Assembly (NCBI GenBank): GCA_038380435.1
Contig: JAWZYU010000011.1
Coordinates: 85,288,501-85,352,500, forward strand
From: Ryuthela nishihirai
Lineage: Eukaryota; Arthropoda; Arachnida; Araneae; Heptathelidae
Direction of reading: 5' to 3'
DNA: 64,000 nt
Part shown: positions 45,807 through 57,767 of the stretch, piece by piece
How positions within the stretch are numbered: the first letter of the stretch is position 1
Layout: each line of letters starts with the position of its first letter
The notes under the pieces: model-generated
The model's database searches: none
Told to the model about the DNA's origin: nothing
Seen by the model: the letters and a program-made list of their open reading frames with translations, nothing else
Translations under genes and position numbers: made by a program

Positions 45807-46720
45807 CAATTATAAAATAAATATGGCGTGGACTTACTCTAACGCAAAATGCTCAGTTCATACTACAATGAAATTTGTTTCATAATCATTAAAACGCGAC
45901 TGCATACTTCACTTGCTGAATCGTTTCTCCTCTACTCCACTAACATCCGGCATATTATAGTCTCACAGACGCAAGCCGTCGAGAACAATACGTTTACGGA
46001 ACCTTGACTCCTTTAACAAAATCCTTGTGATAGATTCCAGCTGCACTAAAGTGTAATCCGATTTCAATGAAGCAATCTGCAGCAAAGAGATGGGAACTAT
46101 TTATGACTTGTACCGTTTGACGATTCCTGATGCCATTTGCATTTAATGTTCGCTTTTTACCGACAAAACTGCGTTCCTGCGTCTGAACCGAATTTCATCT
46201 CCATGTTTGAATGCATTTCTACAGACGTCAGATTCTCAACTTCACACGGAGTAAAAACTTCACCACGTCACACCTCGAAGCTGCACAAGGCTAATGCTAC
46301 TACTGGCGATTTTCACAACGCTTTACAAGTGCTACAAAAATATGCCAATAGTTCATGGACGTGAGCAAGGTCGCAGAATCGAGTCTCCCAGCAGTTGGCA
46401 CTTCAAACAATTCTGTTTTCAAACAAGCCACAGATCCCCAAACGCATCAGGTTGGTTCATAATCCTTTCTGATAACTTCTGCAGCATCCGACTTCAATCA
46501 GCTTTCACCTTTTCCCGGCCGCCACGTGCGCGATTTGCACCGAAATGCTTTCCTTCTCTATCCCCTTGTGGTCGGCGAAGGGCCCTGCGGCTTTGGAACA
46601 CGGCACCACTTCCCGCTTGTGTGACGTCACGAGAATAGAAACTTTTCCTCTGCTTGAGTTCGGCTCCATGCGGTTTGGCCGTACGGCGAACGGTCACGTG
46701 AGGAAAACATTTCACTGCTG
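45807..46720 (-). promoter_or_regulatory. upstream region of the NRF-like gene, candidate promoter
   Basis: On the minus strand the stretch ACTATAATATGCC (about 45950) resembles a TATA box about 150 bp before the ATG. Further upstream, 46500-46720 is GC-rich with a perfect cAMP-response type palindrome TGACGTCA at 46622-46629 and CACGTG cores near 46525 and 46692. This part may be a CpG-rich promoter, or a repeat, since its translated sequence resembles that at 26755-26995. Start site and use are not shown by sequence alone. Confidence 0.35.
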
Positions 46721-46865
46721 AAGTGAACTGCGTTGCTAGGCGACAAGGAAACGAGCGGAGCACGTTGATCAAACTCTTAACGTAGCATTGAGTGCTAAAA
46801 AAAGAAATATTTTTTCCCAATTGTGTATTCCTGCTCGATGATTTAATGTTGTTTGCAGCAAAACG

Positions 46866-47760
46866 AGAGTTTGTGGCTCTGTAATGAAACTGGAGGGGTA
46901 GGGAAGCCAAATTTGAATCGATAGCAAAAATATCCTGCAACCCAAAACTGCCTGCAGGTGAGTTCCCACAATAGAAACACTTCCTTTTCATAAAGGGATC
47001 AATTTTATTTCCTCTTGCTGTTTCCTAGACAGTTGCATGCTCACTTCCTTAGCCCACTTCTAAGAATAGCTTCCTGTCATCATTTATGACAGCTTTGATG
47101 GCAAACGAATGAAAATAGACCAACAAGTTTCCGACGATACCCATAAGGAGGTTTTTGGAATCAAATTCTCCAGACAGAAATGGAATGGAGGTAAAATATT
47201 TCGAAAGCTCAAAAGGTAATGATCAGTGCTTTTCATTTTCTGTTTAGTTTAATGTTTGGTTTTCAGAAAAATTTTAAAATACCACAGAACATTTGAAAAA
47301 TTAATTTTTTTTCTTCTTAATTATTTTCCTTCTTAATAGTAGATGATGATTATAAAGGTAAACGGTGTGTGCATAAAATTGCCAGCCAGAGTTTATATCA
47401 TTCATCCCTGAATGGCGCTTGTTTTGCCGTACAATGAGTCAAATGGCCAACACACAAGGATCCCGTGACTTAGAGAAGTGATGAGATACTTGCTTTCCAT
47501 GGATACCCAATGGATACCCCATGGATACCCCATGGATACCCCATGGATACCTGCTTTCCATGGATACCCAATGGAAAACAGAGGAGAGTGATCATTAGAG
47601 TGATCCAGTGTACTCCTTTGAGAAAGTACGCTTCCCCTGCCCACAAGCTCTGACTTTCCAAGAGAGAAGGAAAACGCAACTGGAGGGGAAGCCAAATTGG
47701 AATAGATAGCAAAACTATCCTGCAACCTCAAAATTGCCTACAGGTGCGTTCCCCCAATAA
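46866..47760 (+). repeat. pair of direct repeats of about 110 bp
   Basis: 46866-46985 and 47645-47760 share AACTGGAGGGG, AGCCAAATT, ATAGCAAAA-TATCCTGCAA and CAGGTG-GTTCCC in order, at about 80 percent identity by eye. They lie 780 bp apart and look like an unnamed dispersed repeat. Confidence 0.7.
47488..47580. repeat. CATGGATACCC minisatellite
   Basis: Units of 13-14 bp (CCATGGATACCC with A or CC) repeated about six times, bracketed by two copies of TGCTTTCCATGGATACCCAA. The minus-strand frame through it is artefactual (GYPWGIH-type repeats). Confidence 0.9.
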
Positions 47761-47764
47761 CGCA

Positions 47765-48280
47765 TATGACATGTGACCGAATCTCCTTCTTTCTTTATCC
47801 CCCCACTGAACACCAAACGATAACATTGCTTCAGACTCTCCTCTCTTCCCCAGATCCTTGTTAAGTAACTTTTATCACTTGGAACAGTTTTCATTTTTCT
47901 TAATCTTTACAGCAAAAGTAATCTCATTCTGAATGCACAGGATTTGATAGCTTCGGACGGTATGCCCGGCTTATCACCAACGACTAGGTTTTATTTTTAG
48001 TTCCCCAACATAGGGAAGTACACGCATTTCACCACTTCAACTGTACAAAAAATAGACCTGAAAGTTCAGTTTAAACCAAAACGCTGAATTCACGAATGTT
48101 TAAAAGGCAGTACCGGATTTAACTCTAGTTGGTTGGTGTTGGAGTAGATTAGAACGTGGTGGAGATGATGAAGCTGCTGGTGATGTTGGCGCTTGATGCT
48201 CAACATCATTTTTCTTCGGATAAATAAATGACTATATTTCATTCATTTCCAAAGAAGGAAAATTTTTTCAAATACAGTCA
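47765..48280. other. spacer without recognised features
   Basis: No family match. Pyrimidine-rich near 47790-47850. Confidence 0.4.
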
Positions 48281-48282
48281 GA

Positions 48283-49255
48283 TGTCGGTTCATCGGAATT
48301 ATCGGTTAATGGAATAGCGAATGCGAGGAATTATATTGCATTTCCAATTTAATAAATGTAATACCTAATAATTAATAAATGTATAGATCTACAGATTCGA
48401 GTCGAATTAGAGCTGAAAATTGTATTCATCAAAAAACGAAATACATATCACTTTGATATATCTTTCTAGGGCCTGTAGATGGTTCCTGAGAATAAGTATC
48501 TGAAATTCCCGCCTTCTGCAGTGGAGGACGCAAATCCCTTTCAAAGAAGATATTCTCTCCTCAAAACGGAAAAGGAAGGGGAGGACTGCAGTGTTGACTG
48601 TTTGATCTGGTTTTTTGTATCCTTAATGAAGAATGGTCAGGTGAGGATATCATCGAGCCATTTGTACTATCTGTTGGCTCTGATCACGATAAAGAACCTA
48701 TCCAAAATGCTGAGCCTCTATTAAAGCCAGGTTTTAGATTGATTTTGTGTTGCATTTGAGTGGCAATAGTATGAGTATCAGCTGGTGGTTGATCCTATGT
48801 CGGAGGCTCCTGCCAGAAAGGTGGATTTGACACGTAACTAATAGGTCGCGTCTTTCCCAAATGTGAGGGGTCTAAATTAAGAATAGTCATTCATAAATTT
48901 TTAAAATATAACTTCGACATTAGGGCCTTGAAAGGAGTTTGGGTTATTGTATCTTTGAGATGGACTTTCTTGCACTAAAAAGGTGCTAAATGGTAGGTCA
49001 CAACAGGGAAAGGCGCAACAGCAAAAGCTTCCCATGCTCTCGCTCGGAGTGACACATGTTCAGATTTATAACAAGCTTTCGGAATATTTTTGCATATTAC
49101 TTCGTTTACATATTATGAGTTTTATTTACACATTACTTATATATTTTGTCTTAAACAGAAATATCTGAAATCGCTAGAGGTATCAAGCTAAAAATAGCAT
49201 ATTTCTATTAATCGGTTTACTTCGAACTCCAGGATTACATCGTTGATCCGATTAA
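48283..49255. mobile_element. possible pogo/Tigger-like remnant
   Basis: The left side CAGTCAGATGTCGGTTCATC followed by GGAATTATCGGTTAATGGAA resembles pogo/Tigger terminal sequence. A diverged inverted partner (GATCAACGATGTAATCC when read inwards) ends near 49255. The interior frame 48479-48724 has no recognised transposase motif. Confidence 0.35.
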
Positions 49256-49259
49256 CAAT

Positions 49260-50735
49260 AATTGTAAAAAATTAAAAGCGTTTATTAAATTAAATCATTT
49301 AACACTTATAATCTTGGTCTTATAGTATCAAAAACACGTGCATCACAAAGGTTCTTTGAAAGGATTAAGGTGAGTCTAATGTCATGTAAACATGGGAACA
49401 GCTGATCTAAATTGCTATCTTTTATTAGGAAACAAAACGACTCTGTTCTTTGTGGAAGCACAAACAGTTTTGTTTCGCCTCGATGCACGAAAACGGCATT
49501 GACGCTCGCTGCTTACTGGCATTCAAGATATTTAAAATTGGTTTCCGGAGAAATATAGATTTGGAAAACATTTAATACGACTCAGAGATCTCATCGGTTT
49601 CTGAATTGTCTAAGAATCATTTTTACCCTTCACAGGTGAGCCAATCACGATATTCTCAAGCCCTGTTCATAAAATATTTTCAATGATCCCGTTATCTGTA
49701 GTACTCAAAGTTTCACGTCTAACGGAGAAAAAACCTTAAGACTGATTTCACGGTATTTAACCACTGTTGTTGTTACTTAATTCCAGTTCTCAACTACAAG
49801 AAAATATCAATATCCATTTGCATTCACGCAACAGGCAATATGTTGAATACCATGTCTCGTGCTGCAGAATCGGATAAAATAGCATAAATTCTTTAGTCAA
49901 AAATAAATTAATTCTAAAGCAGTTACGTCCCACGTTAGTGAAATACGTCATAGAGAATATCGGTGAGAATATCGGAAATAAACATAAAGGAACTTTAAAT
50001 GGAACTGAAAACGAAATGTCTCTTTACACTGCAAATAGTTTTGTCTCCCAGCGGAGATGACATACATCTCCCACCGGGGATAACATGACCATTGGGTATT
50101 CTGCTTATATTATTAATTTATGGAAACAAAGACGGCAAAATAATTATGCATTTCTTTAATCTAATTACACTGGGTAACACACAAAAAGGCATTGAAATTA
50201 AAATAGCCAATCTTTACTAATTTCTAGGTGTGAACACGACAATGACAATAAAATTTGTCGATTGGCACTTGCTTAGGAGAGACAGAGATGGTCATGTATA
50301 AACGACTCAGTCCGCATTGAGTACGTAGGTAACCATTTCGTAACACTGTATTTTAAACTCCAGATTGCAACATATTGGGTTGTATTGCATCAGTCCGCCA
50401 TACATACAACCCCCGGAGGTATTGCATCATTGTCTGATGCAATGTAATTGAGTCATGACAACGCGGCTTTACGATCACAGACAAAAGATGATGAAATCAT
50501 TAGTTGTAAGCACATCTCGTAGGGTGAGCAAATTTTTTAAGCGACTCCCATTTACCCCTGAGTCACAAGTGCAATATAAGTGATTCTTGCAGTTTTAATC
50601 CAGCAGTGCTGATGCTTCGTAACTGTGTTAATAGTGAGATACATTTTGTTACATTTGCGGGGAAGAGACGTTTGTAAGCTAGAAAAGGGTCATCACTGCA
50701 ATAGTGAAAGTGACATATGAGTTTTATTTTGGATG
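49260..50735. other. spacer without recognised genes
   Basis: AT-rich. No splice-flanked or domain-bearing frames seen. Two short inverted pieces around 50400-50450 (GCATCATTGTCTGATGC) form a small hairpin. Confidence 0.4.
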
Positions 50736-50739
50736 CAAG

Positions 50740-52274
50740 ATCTGGGACCAGGACAAGTCCTGGGGCCCCACATATATGCTGCAGTAAGTGTGCAAGAAAC
50801 CTTCCGAAGTGGCTGAAAGGCGAAAAAAGTGGTGATGCCGTTTGCTATTCCTATGGTTTGGAGAGAGCCAAGCAATCACGCAAATGACTGCTACTTCTGC
50901 ATGGTTCCACCTGTTTCTGGAGGCATCACAAGGAAAAGGAAGTCGACAATAGCGTATACCGAATATCTGCTCTCTGACCAGTTCTGCACGGCGAAGGCCT
51001 TCCTGTTTCCGAACCTCCAAAGGAATTTTCCATCGATTCAGACGATGAGGAGGGAGGCGAACCGAGGTCAGGTTCTCTGCACCCTTCGGTGTCTAATGAT
51101 GGTCCATACGTCTGCCAGGTGTGTCGTCTGTGCCACGCATTCTCACCGAAGAAGAAATGAAAAATTTTGTTCGGGATCTGGAGCTGTCCAAGGCCAAAGC
51201 AGAGTTACTTAGATCAAGATTAAACAATGGAATCTTCTCAAGGAAAATGTCTGAGTGACTTCGTTTCGAACTCGTCATGAGCATTTTGCGCCTTACTTCA
51301 GAAAGGAAGATGACCTTGTGTTCTGCTCCGATGTAGATGGCCTGATGAATGCCCTCGGAATCAAACATGACCCTCAAGAATGGGGACTATTCATAGATTC
51401 CTCGAAATTGAGTCTCAAGGCGGTATTGCTGAATATTGGAATTCAACTTCCATCCATTCCGGTCGGACACGCTGTCTACATGAAAGAGACCTATAACAAC
51501 CTAAAACAGCTGTTGAACTGTCTTCAATACAACAAGTATGGCTTGCATCTCTGTCGTGACTTGAAGGTAGTGGCTCTGTTGATGGGTCTGCAGCTGGAAT
51601 ATACGAAGTACTGTTGTTTCTTATGTGAATGGCACAGGCGAGCAGGAAATCTCTGAATGTCAGAGAGAGAATGTGGGACACCAGCACTGGCAGAAGAGCA
51701 CAAAATCCTGCTACCGTCCCTATACATCAAACTCGGTTGCTGAAAAATTTCGTAAAAGCCATGGACCGGACTGCATCAGCTTTCAAATGCATGGCTGATA
51801 AATTCCATCGACTCAGACTTCGAAGCGAAAATTAAAGAGGCAATTTTTGTGGGTCCTCAGCTCCGTGAGCTATTCAGAGGACAGATGTTCGACAACCTGC
51901 TTCTGGGTGACGAGAAAAAGGCTTGGGACGCGTTTCTCTGGTGTCAACTAAATTCCTGGAATGTCATGGCAGACAATTACAAGAAACTGTTAAGGACATG
52001 TTGGATACTTGGTTGTAATATGTACTTGAAGATTCACTTTCACCATTCCTACTTAGATTTCTTCCCTGAAAACTGCGGCATGGTTAGTGATGAGCACAGT
52101 GAACGTTTTTACCAGGACGTTGCAACGATGGAGAAAGGTTACCAGGGAAACTGGTCCACTTCAACGTTCCTGACTACCGTTGAACGCTCGCCAGAGATGA
52201 TCCTGAGCAACGGTACAAGCGACGGGCAAAGCGATGTCGAAAGTAGAAGCGGAGAATTACCTTTACATGACATA
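50740..52274 (+). pseudogene. pseudogene of a multi-copy animal protein family of unknown function
   Basis: Order of recognised blocks: CSKCARNLPKWLKGEKSG (about 50777, other frame), MPFAIPMVWREPSNHANDCY with FCM (50832), a variable middle, then LVFCSDVDGLMNALGIKHDP, EWGLFIDSSKLSLKAVLLN, KVVALLMGLQLEYTKYCCFL and CEWHRRA. Next come LLPSLYIKLG, KNFVKAMDRTASAFK, FVGPQLRELFRGQMF and FFPENCGMVSDEHSERFYQD with VATMEKGYQGNW. This order is found in proteins present in many copies in arthropod and cnidarian genomes, without a known function and probably tied to a mobile element. At least four frame breaks are visible (near 50830, 51240, 51740, 51830) and a stop at 51654. The 3' end is cut by a SINE at 52275. 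Intact proteins of the family run beyond 500 residues. Function is unknown; I do not assign one. Confidence 0.8.
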
Positions 52275-52486
52275 AAAAAAATAAATAATAAACACCCCCT
52301 CAAGCAGCTGCTTGCCACAGAGGTCTGACAGGAGCCTGTCAGTTTATATGCCACAGTAGGAGATCTGAGAGGATGGCAGGACCTCAGCAGAAAAACGACA
52401 CACACATCCATGCCTAATCCGGGGCTCGAACCCAGGTCCCTTAGATCAGTAGCCAAGCGTGCAAACCACTCGGCCACGGGACGGCA
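52275..52486 (-). mobile_element. SINE family B with exact 11-bp target duplication
   Basis: Flanked by TACATGACATA at 52264-52274 and 52487-52497. On the minus strand it starts at CCGTCCCGTGGCCGAGTGGT, has the B box GGGTTCGAGCCCC, and runs to a T-rich tail (TTTATTATTTATTT). Length 212 bp. The best-preserved copy of the family in the window. Confidence 0.95.
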
Positions 52487-52497
52487 TACATGACATA

Positions 52498-53340
52498 TGT
52501 ACGTATTACTCTATTATATAAGAAACTATTGCGGATTTCTCAAAAATCGCAGCCAATTTTGCATTTTCATTGTCATATTCGTGTTCAGCACCTTGAAATC
52601 TTTAAGAAATAGCTACTTTTATCTCAGAAGCATGACTTTTATAAAAATTTCTTACCCAGTGTTATAGAGAAGTTTTAAGTTTGGACTTTTGATAAGAATA
52701 TTGATCAATACTATAACTAAAGACTGCTAAATTGCAGTGCATTTCGAAGGGGACCATATTTTAATTTTGGTTTTCTTTTAGGTAGCAAAATAAAACACGG
52801 ATAAAGGGTAAAAGTAATAAAATCTGAAACCTTTCTTTCCTTTCTTATGCACAATTGTTTTTAAGATCAAAAGTTGTTTTCTTTTATTGTAGTTTTAATT
52901 TTTTCACATACTCTCAGTGGATGCAAAATACTTTTAAAGGCTAGATGTTGTACACAGAACACTATTTAAGTACCCCTGATGCTGTTTATGCATTTATACC
53001 AGAATTCAGTTCGGGTTCAGATTTTAGAGCTCGAACCCTCTTTGATCCAAACTATTTCGCCAATTAACTGAGTTCGATCCCCCTCTAGTCCGGTTAAACA
53101 AAAAAATTACCTATTTTAGAACATTTAAACAAAAATTCCTACCACTAAACCTTTTCATTTGTCATTTCTTCCTACCCTAAGATATTATATTAAAAACTAT
53201 GGAATAATTAGAATCATTTGAAGTCAAATTAAGAAATAAAATCTAATGTTATTTTGAACTAAAACTACTAGAAATAATTTGTAGAAACTTAAAATTCTTG
53301 AGTAACATCATCATTATAATCTACAAGGGCGATTCTTAAT
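52498..53340. other. spacer without recognised features
   Basis: AT-rich sequence with no domain-bearing frame. Confidence 0.4.
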
Positions 53341-53353
53341 CCTTTGCACTCCA

Positions 53354-53611
53354 ATGTTGGATTCACCTAACTCTGAACCAGAACAGAAAAATAGTAAAGT
53401 GTGTCTGAGTGTGATAGGATCCCAAAGGAATGATTTCATTTTCAATGTCATTCGGAATCCCTACACAGTTTTTTGGAAATGTAAATGTGGTCTGCGTGAT
53501 CGTATGGTGATGAACCACATCAGCATGCCGATCGGAAAATTTTGTAAAACATGGATGGTCTGGAAGGTGATCGTCCACGGTTTACCATCTAAGCCTTTCC
53601 TTCGCGTCTGA
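53354..53611 (+). CDS. short open frame, possible gypsy-type pol C-terminus
   Basis: 85 codons ending just before CTACCTGGGGGG (53695), a purine-rich tract that could be a polypurine tract. The stretch NPYTVFWKCKCGLRDRMVMN with HISM slightly resembles the end of gypsy-type polyproteins (PYTV, then VVHLDRL). Weak evidence. It could also be a chance frame. Confidence 0.2.
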   Translation: MLDSPNSEPEQKNSKVCLSVIGSQRNDFIFNVIRNPYTVFWKCKCGLRDRMVMNHISMPIGKFCKTWMVWKVIVHGLPSKPFLRV

Positions 53612-54129
53612 GGGCTTTTTTATATGTTTTTCCTTTGTTTTTTGACCTGTTGATCTGCACAGTGTGCTTTCTCTTGTACACGCCTGGATTCTCCTACCTG
53701 GGGGGTATTATTATTCTCCAGAAGAGAAGAAGGCAAAGAGTAATGAAGCACCCCATCCATTGGGGTGTGGAATTTGACAATTGAACCTTCTTTTCCCCCT
53801 AGCTCTCTGTAAGTTAGTGGGGCTTGTTTTTCTTTTTCTTTTTTTTTTTTGGTTCAATGCTCTTTTGTAAATAATTGTGAAAACAAAAGGGTTAAATGGA
53901 AGAAAAAAATATCAGAAAAAAAATACGAAAAAAAGTAAATCTCGCTTATTAATTTGGTTACGGGAGACGGCTGAAAAGGTTGAAATCCTGCGGAAGGATC
54001 GGGTGATCTAAAATTAAAAAGACTTCAAAAAATTCTAAGCCCTATTAATTATCCCTTCCGAAGAAAGTTAAGCAATTACCGGCTTAGTTCGAAACAATAG
54101 AGAAATTATTCAAAGAGTAAGACATACCA

Positions 54130-54408
54130 ATGAGTTGCAAGGAATGTAGTGCACCCATTACTAGGAGAAAGAGCTCGCAATTATTTATTCTGTTGAGTGA
54201 GGAGGAAATTCAGGATTATGAAAAAATACTATCTGCAGTATTAAAAGTAAGTCAATTGACTCCGTTGGAATACAAAAAGAAATTTGGTACTCTGTTCAAG
54301 TTTTCTACCAAAAACAAGGAAATAGGCAATTTTATGAATTTGAAAGATTTAATGTTAACTGATAAGATTAAAGATCTGTTGCCCGCCGATGCGAAAAATC
54401 ATATCTAG
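54130..54408 (+). pseudogene. gag-like fragment of an LTR retroelement
   Basis: 92 codons. The central part SQLTPLEYKKKFGTLFKF and the end LKDLMLTDKIKDLLPADAKN resemble the capsid-type region of gypsy-like gag proteins of arthropods (pattern LTPEAYRKKF, then L-ELI--D-LKE-LP). It follows TTGGTTACGGGAGACGG (53956), which could be a primer-binding region, and precedes the Asn/Lys-rich coding remnants. The rest of gag and pol is not recognisable next to it. Confidence 0.4.
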
Positions 54409-54999
54409 TTGCAAAACCACGGAAAAATTGGAAATATTGTCATGAGATTTGTCGCAATTAAATGTAGGATTAGAAGGTTTCAGCTTAAATAACCGAAAGT
54501 GTTCGTTATTATTCTAGTTCTTACTAAGACCTAGAATATTTGACGATCGTCTCTGTTCAGTGTCGAGATAAGAAATTTAAATGCCATCGTGGATTTACGA
54601 AGTCGTTTCGACTATAAAAGGTTCTTTGATCCCTGAAAAATATAGACCTCAAAGAAATATTGAGTTGATTTCTGCGTTCGGAAACCGCAAAGGAGGCTCC
54701 GTTAATCAAAGTCCCTACAGAGGGGAACCGGTCGGGGAGAATATAGAGGGAATATGAAGTTTTGTGTACTATAATGGGAGATTTGAATGCAGATATGCTA
54801 GTTACTCCGAACAGTTTCAGGCTCCTTAGAGAAGTTGATTGAGAATGAACAGAGGGAAGCACCAGTGGAAAGGAAATCTTATCAAGCAGCAAAAAAGCAA
54901 TATAAGTTATCTAAAATGTGATATATTACAATGTGATAATCAGGATAAACATGTTTGCAGAACTAAATTGCACAATCTGGCTGGGTCTCAGTAGCTCAT

Positions 55000-56300
55000 G
55001 GCTGGAGGAGGAGGAGGATTGTTGATGATGAATAAGAGTAATTGTCGTAAAACAAATTATATGGGTAAAGATAAAAATAAGATATTAGCAAAAAATGGTA
55101 AGAATAAAGTTATGTTTAAGGTATCTAATGAGAAAAGATGTCTCAATGATACAAATCGTGAAATTAGATTTCATATTGAGGAAAATATTTCTAACATGAA
55201 TGAGGAAAATATTTCTAACATGAATGAGGAAAATATATCTATAGGTGATAAATATCAAATATTATGAAATATTCCTGCTAAGGAAAGAAATGATATTAAG
55301 AGTAATAATATAAGAGATAGAGAAATAAAGTCTAGGAATTAATTGAGAACAAATCAAATAATAGTGTAGATAATAATGGTAAAATAAAATATGAGTAGAG
55401 TACGATTTATATAATAATGTCAAGCAGAGAAGATAATTGCCATGTGAAAGAAATTCTGAAAGTAGCAATCGTTTTCAGTTGGATAAAGTCAGTTAGTTCA
55501 GTTAGATAATGCCATTATGACTACATCGTGTCGATCAGTTTAAATGTTCTTAAATCTGATGTTAAGAGCAATTATCAGATGGAAAATGCAACTAATGTTA
55601 TGGTAGAGGCTAATATTTGTGTGGAAAACTCAGGACAAATTAATCAGGTATTGATAGATAAGGATCACATAATTAATAGTTATAGTTCGGAAGTTATAAA
55701 TAGTGTACATATATTAAATAGAGGCAACTCAGAAGAAATTAGACAGGTAACGGAAAATAAGAATCTAACTCAGAATTTACTAATGATGAGAAATGAAAGT
55801 TAGATTGCAAATATAAGACTGAGAGTAATATTGAAGATGGTGCAAATAGTAGTGATATGGAGAAAATGGTAATAGAGGAAGAAGAGAGATTCTAGCCAGA
55901 AATATTCTTAAGGAATTAGATTTCTAATTAATGATAAAGAGAGAGTGTTAAGAGTTCAATTAAATTCTGATGAAGGTATGAAGAGAGAAGGAATGAGATT
56001 TTGTCTTAATGGTCGCAATGATACTAAAATTGCTGATCTAGTAGACAAAGGTGTAAACAGATGTGCAGAAAAAATTTCAGTTCCTCAGATGAATGATAAA
56101 TGTAAATTTGAGCATGTATCATTTTATGAAAATAAAGAAATCTAAGGAATTAAAATGTAATATTAGGAGTAACACAGAAGTCGACAAGCGCTTTAATAAT
56201 TCTGTTTATTCAGGTGACATAACTGTCGCAAATTCAACTGCTGAGTGGTATGCAGTACCGGACGTGGGGAGGCATATACACGTTTTAGACGAATTTGGCC
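55000..56300 (+). pseudogene. Asn/Lys/Glu-rich coding remnant, plus arm of an inverted pair
   Basis: Three short frames (55000-55267, 55528-55803, 55945-56145) interrupted by stops and shifts. They include NKVMFKVSNEKRCLNDTNRE, repeats EENISNMN, ANICVENSGQINQVL, TENKNLTQNL and SNIEDGANSSDMEKM. The same elements in the same order occur on the opposite strand at 60790-59480. Composition is low-complexity and hydrophilic. I do not recognise a domain. Its position after a gag-like fragment suggests it belongs to an LTR retroelement. Cut at 56312 by a Tc1 element. Confidence 0.6.
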
Positions 56301-56311
56301 AAATATTACTA

Positions 56312-57363
56312 CACTGAAGTGCCATTGAATTAGGTATAGCAACCTAGTAACGTGTTGGAGCACTCTGGCCCTGATAACGGCCGCCACACGACGAGGCAAG
56401 GACTCCACAGCTTGCGTAAATATTCCACAGGTATGGCGACCCATGAATCCTCCAGAGCTGTCCACAATTCTCTCAATGTCGTCGCTGATGGGACACGGGA
56501 CCGAACACTGCTCGACGGTATCCCGAAGATTTTCGATGGGATTTAAATCTAGGCTTCTAGGTGGCCAATTCATTATTTCAAAGTCAGCAGAATGCTCCTG
56601 CAACCATGCAGTAGCCAACCTGGACCTTGAGATGAATAGTTGTCTTGCTGGTAGACGCCATTTCCATTGGGATGCATGATGGCGATAAATGGGTGTAAAT
56701 GGTCAGCCATGAGTTCTACATACCAGGATGCATTGAAAGTCGTCGGTACGTGTACCAAAGGTCCCACAGGCGTCCAACTGAAGACACCCCAGGCCATCAC
56801 TGAGCCACCACCAGCTTTTACTGCTCCGACCTGACACGTAGAATCCCTGGCTTCATGGGGCAGGCAAGGCGTTGAGCCAGGTGTCATGCCATTAAAAATG
56901 GGACTCTTGTAGGTCGGCGACTCCTGAAGCTGAGACGATGAAGTGAGTGTTTCACAGTCCATGCACTGACTTACCGGCTTGGACCAACATTCAGATGGCA
57001 GGTGATTTCAGATAATGTGTGGCCCCTATCGGTCCATACGATGCAGATTAAATGGCGAAGCCCAGGATCATTCAAGGCTAGTTATCCTTTGCAGTTTTTT
57101 CAGGTGCTTGTACGGGAAATCAAAATTCTTTGACAATTTCGGAGATCGAGTGTCCCATCTGTCGGGCACCTATGATCTGTCCTCTGCCAAATGCATCTAA
57201 ATCCCGCTCCTTTCCCGTTACGCTTCTCACGACGAATGCTTGGAGAGGTCAAAGCTGACAGTTATATATGACCAGAGTTTCAGTCACGCTTGCGCGGAAA
57301 TGTGAGACCTGCGAAATGAATTTGGATAACGTCTTCTATCCCTAATTCAATGGCACTTCAGTG
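56312..57363 (-). mobile_element. Tc1-like element, deletion derivative with perfect ends
   Basis: TA flanks at 56310-56311 and 57364-57365; terminal inverted repeat CACTGAAGTGCCATTGAATT on both ends, identical over about 25 bp. The minus-strand transposase remnants begin with GQIIGARQMGHSISEIV (helix-turn-helix, about 57190) and skip most of the DNA-binding region. Then come GGGSVMAWGVFSWTPVG, GNGVYQQDN (second catalytic Asp) and NWPPRSLDLNPIEN (third) with a frameshift near 56620, finishing with GRVLQHVTRLL-like sequence. The first catalytic Asp block is missing. The excellent ends indicate recent movement. Confidence 0.92.
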
Positions 57364-57767
57364 TAGTACCTAGGCCAAATTAGATTCGAACTACTGAACT
57401 CAAATAACAATAACAAAAACAATTTTTTCTTTCGTCAGGATACGCAATAAATATCTTGCCAAAGATTATTATTCTCTGCGCAAGTTTCTCCTATTTTTCA
57501 CTTTTACAAAATGACACCTGGTGCCCGTATGTAGGACCAACAGAAAGAAGTGTATAAAGAGTATATTAAAGTACGAAAATTCTGTTAGACAGTGACAACA
57601 GTCATTTTGTATTAAGGGTAGTGAATTTGGTTTGAACAATTCTGATTGAGTTGATTAGTTGTGGTGATCCGTGATGACGAACGATTAACTACTCTATACC
57701 AGAGGACGATCAACTAGTCTCTTACTTAAATTCACCATCACTTAAGTGAAATAACAGGTTCGCGGAT

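Noticed and set aside
47402..47731. Minus-strand frames with GYPWGIHGV repeats
   Set aside because: Produced by the CATGGATACCC minisatellite.
48479..48724. Exon with acceptor TTTCTAG and donor CAG/GTGAGG
   Set aside because: A stop lies between the acceptor and the frame start, no family is recognised, and the stretch sits within a possible pogo-like remnant.
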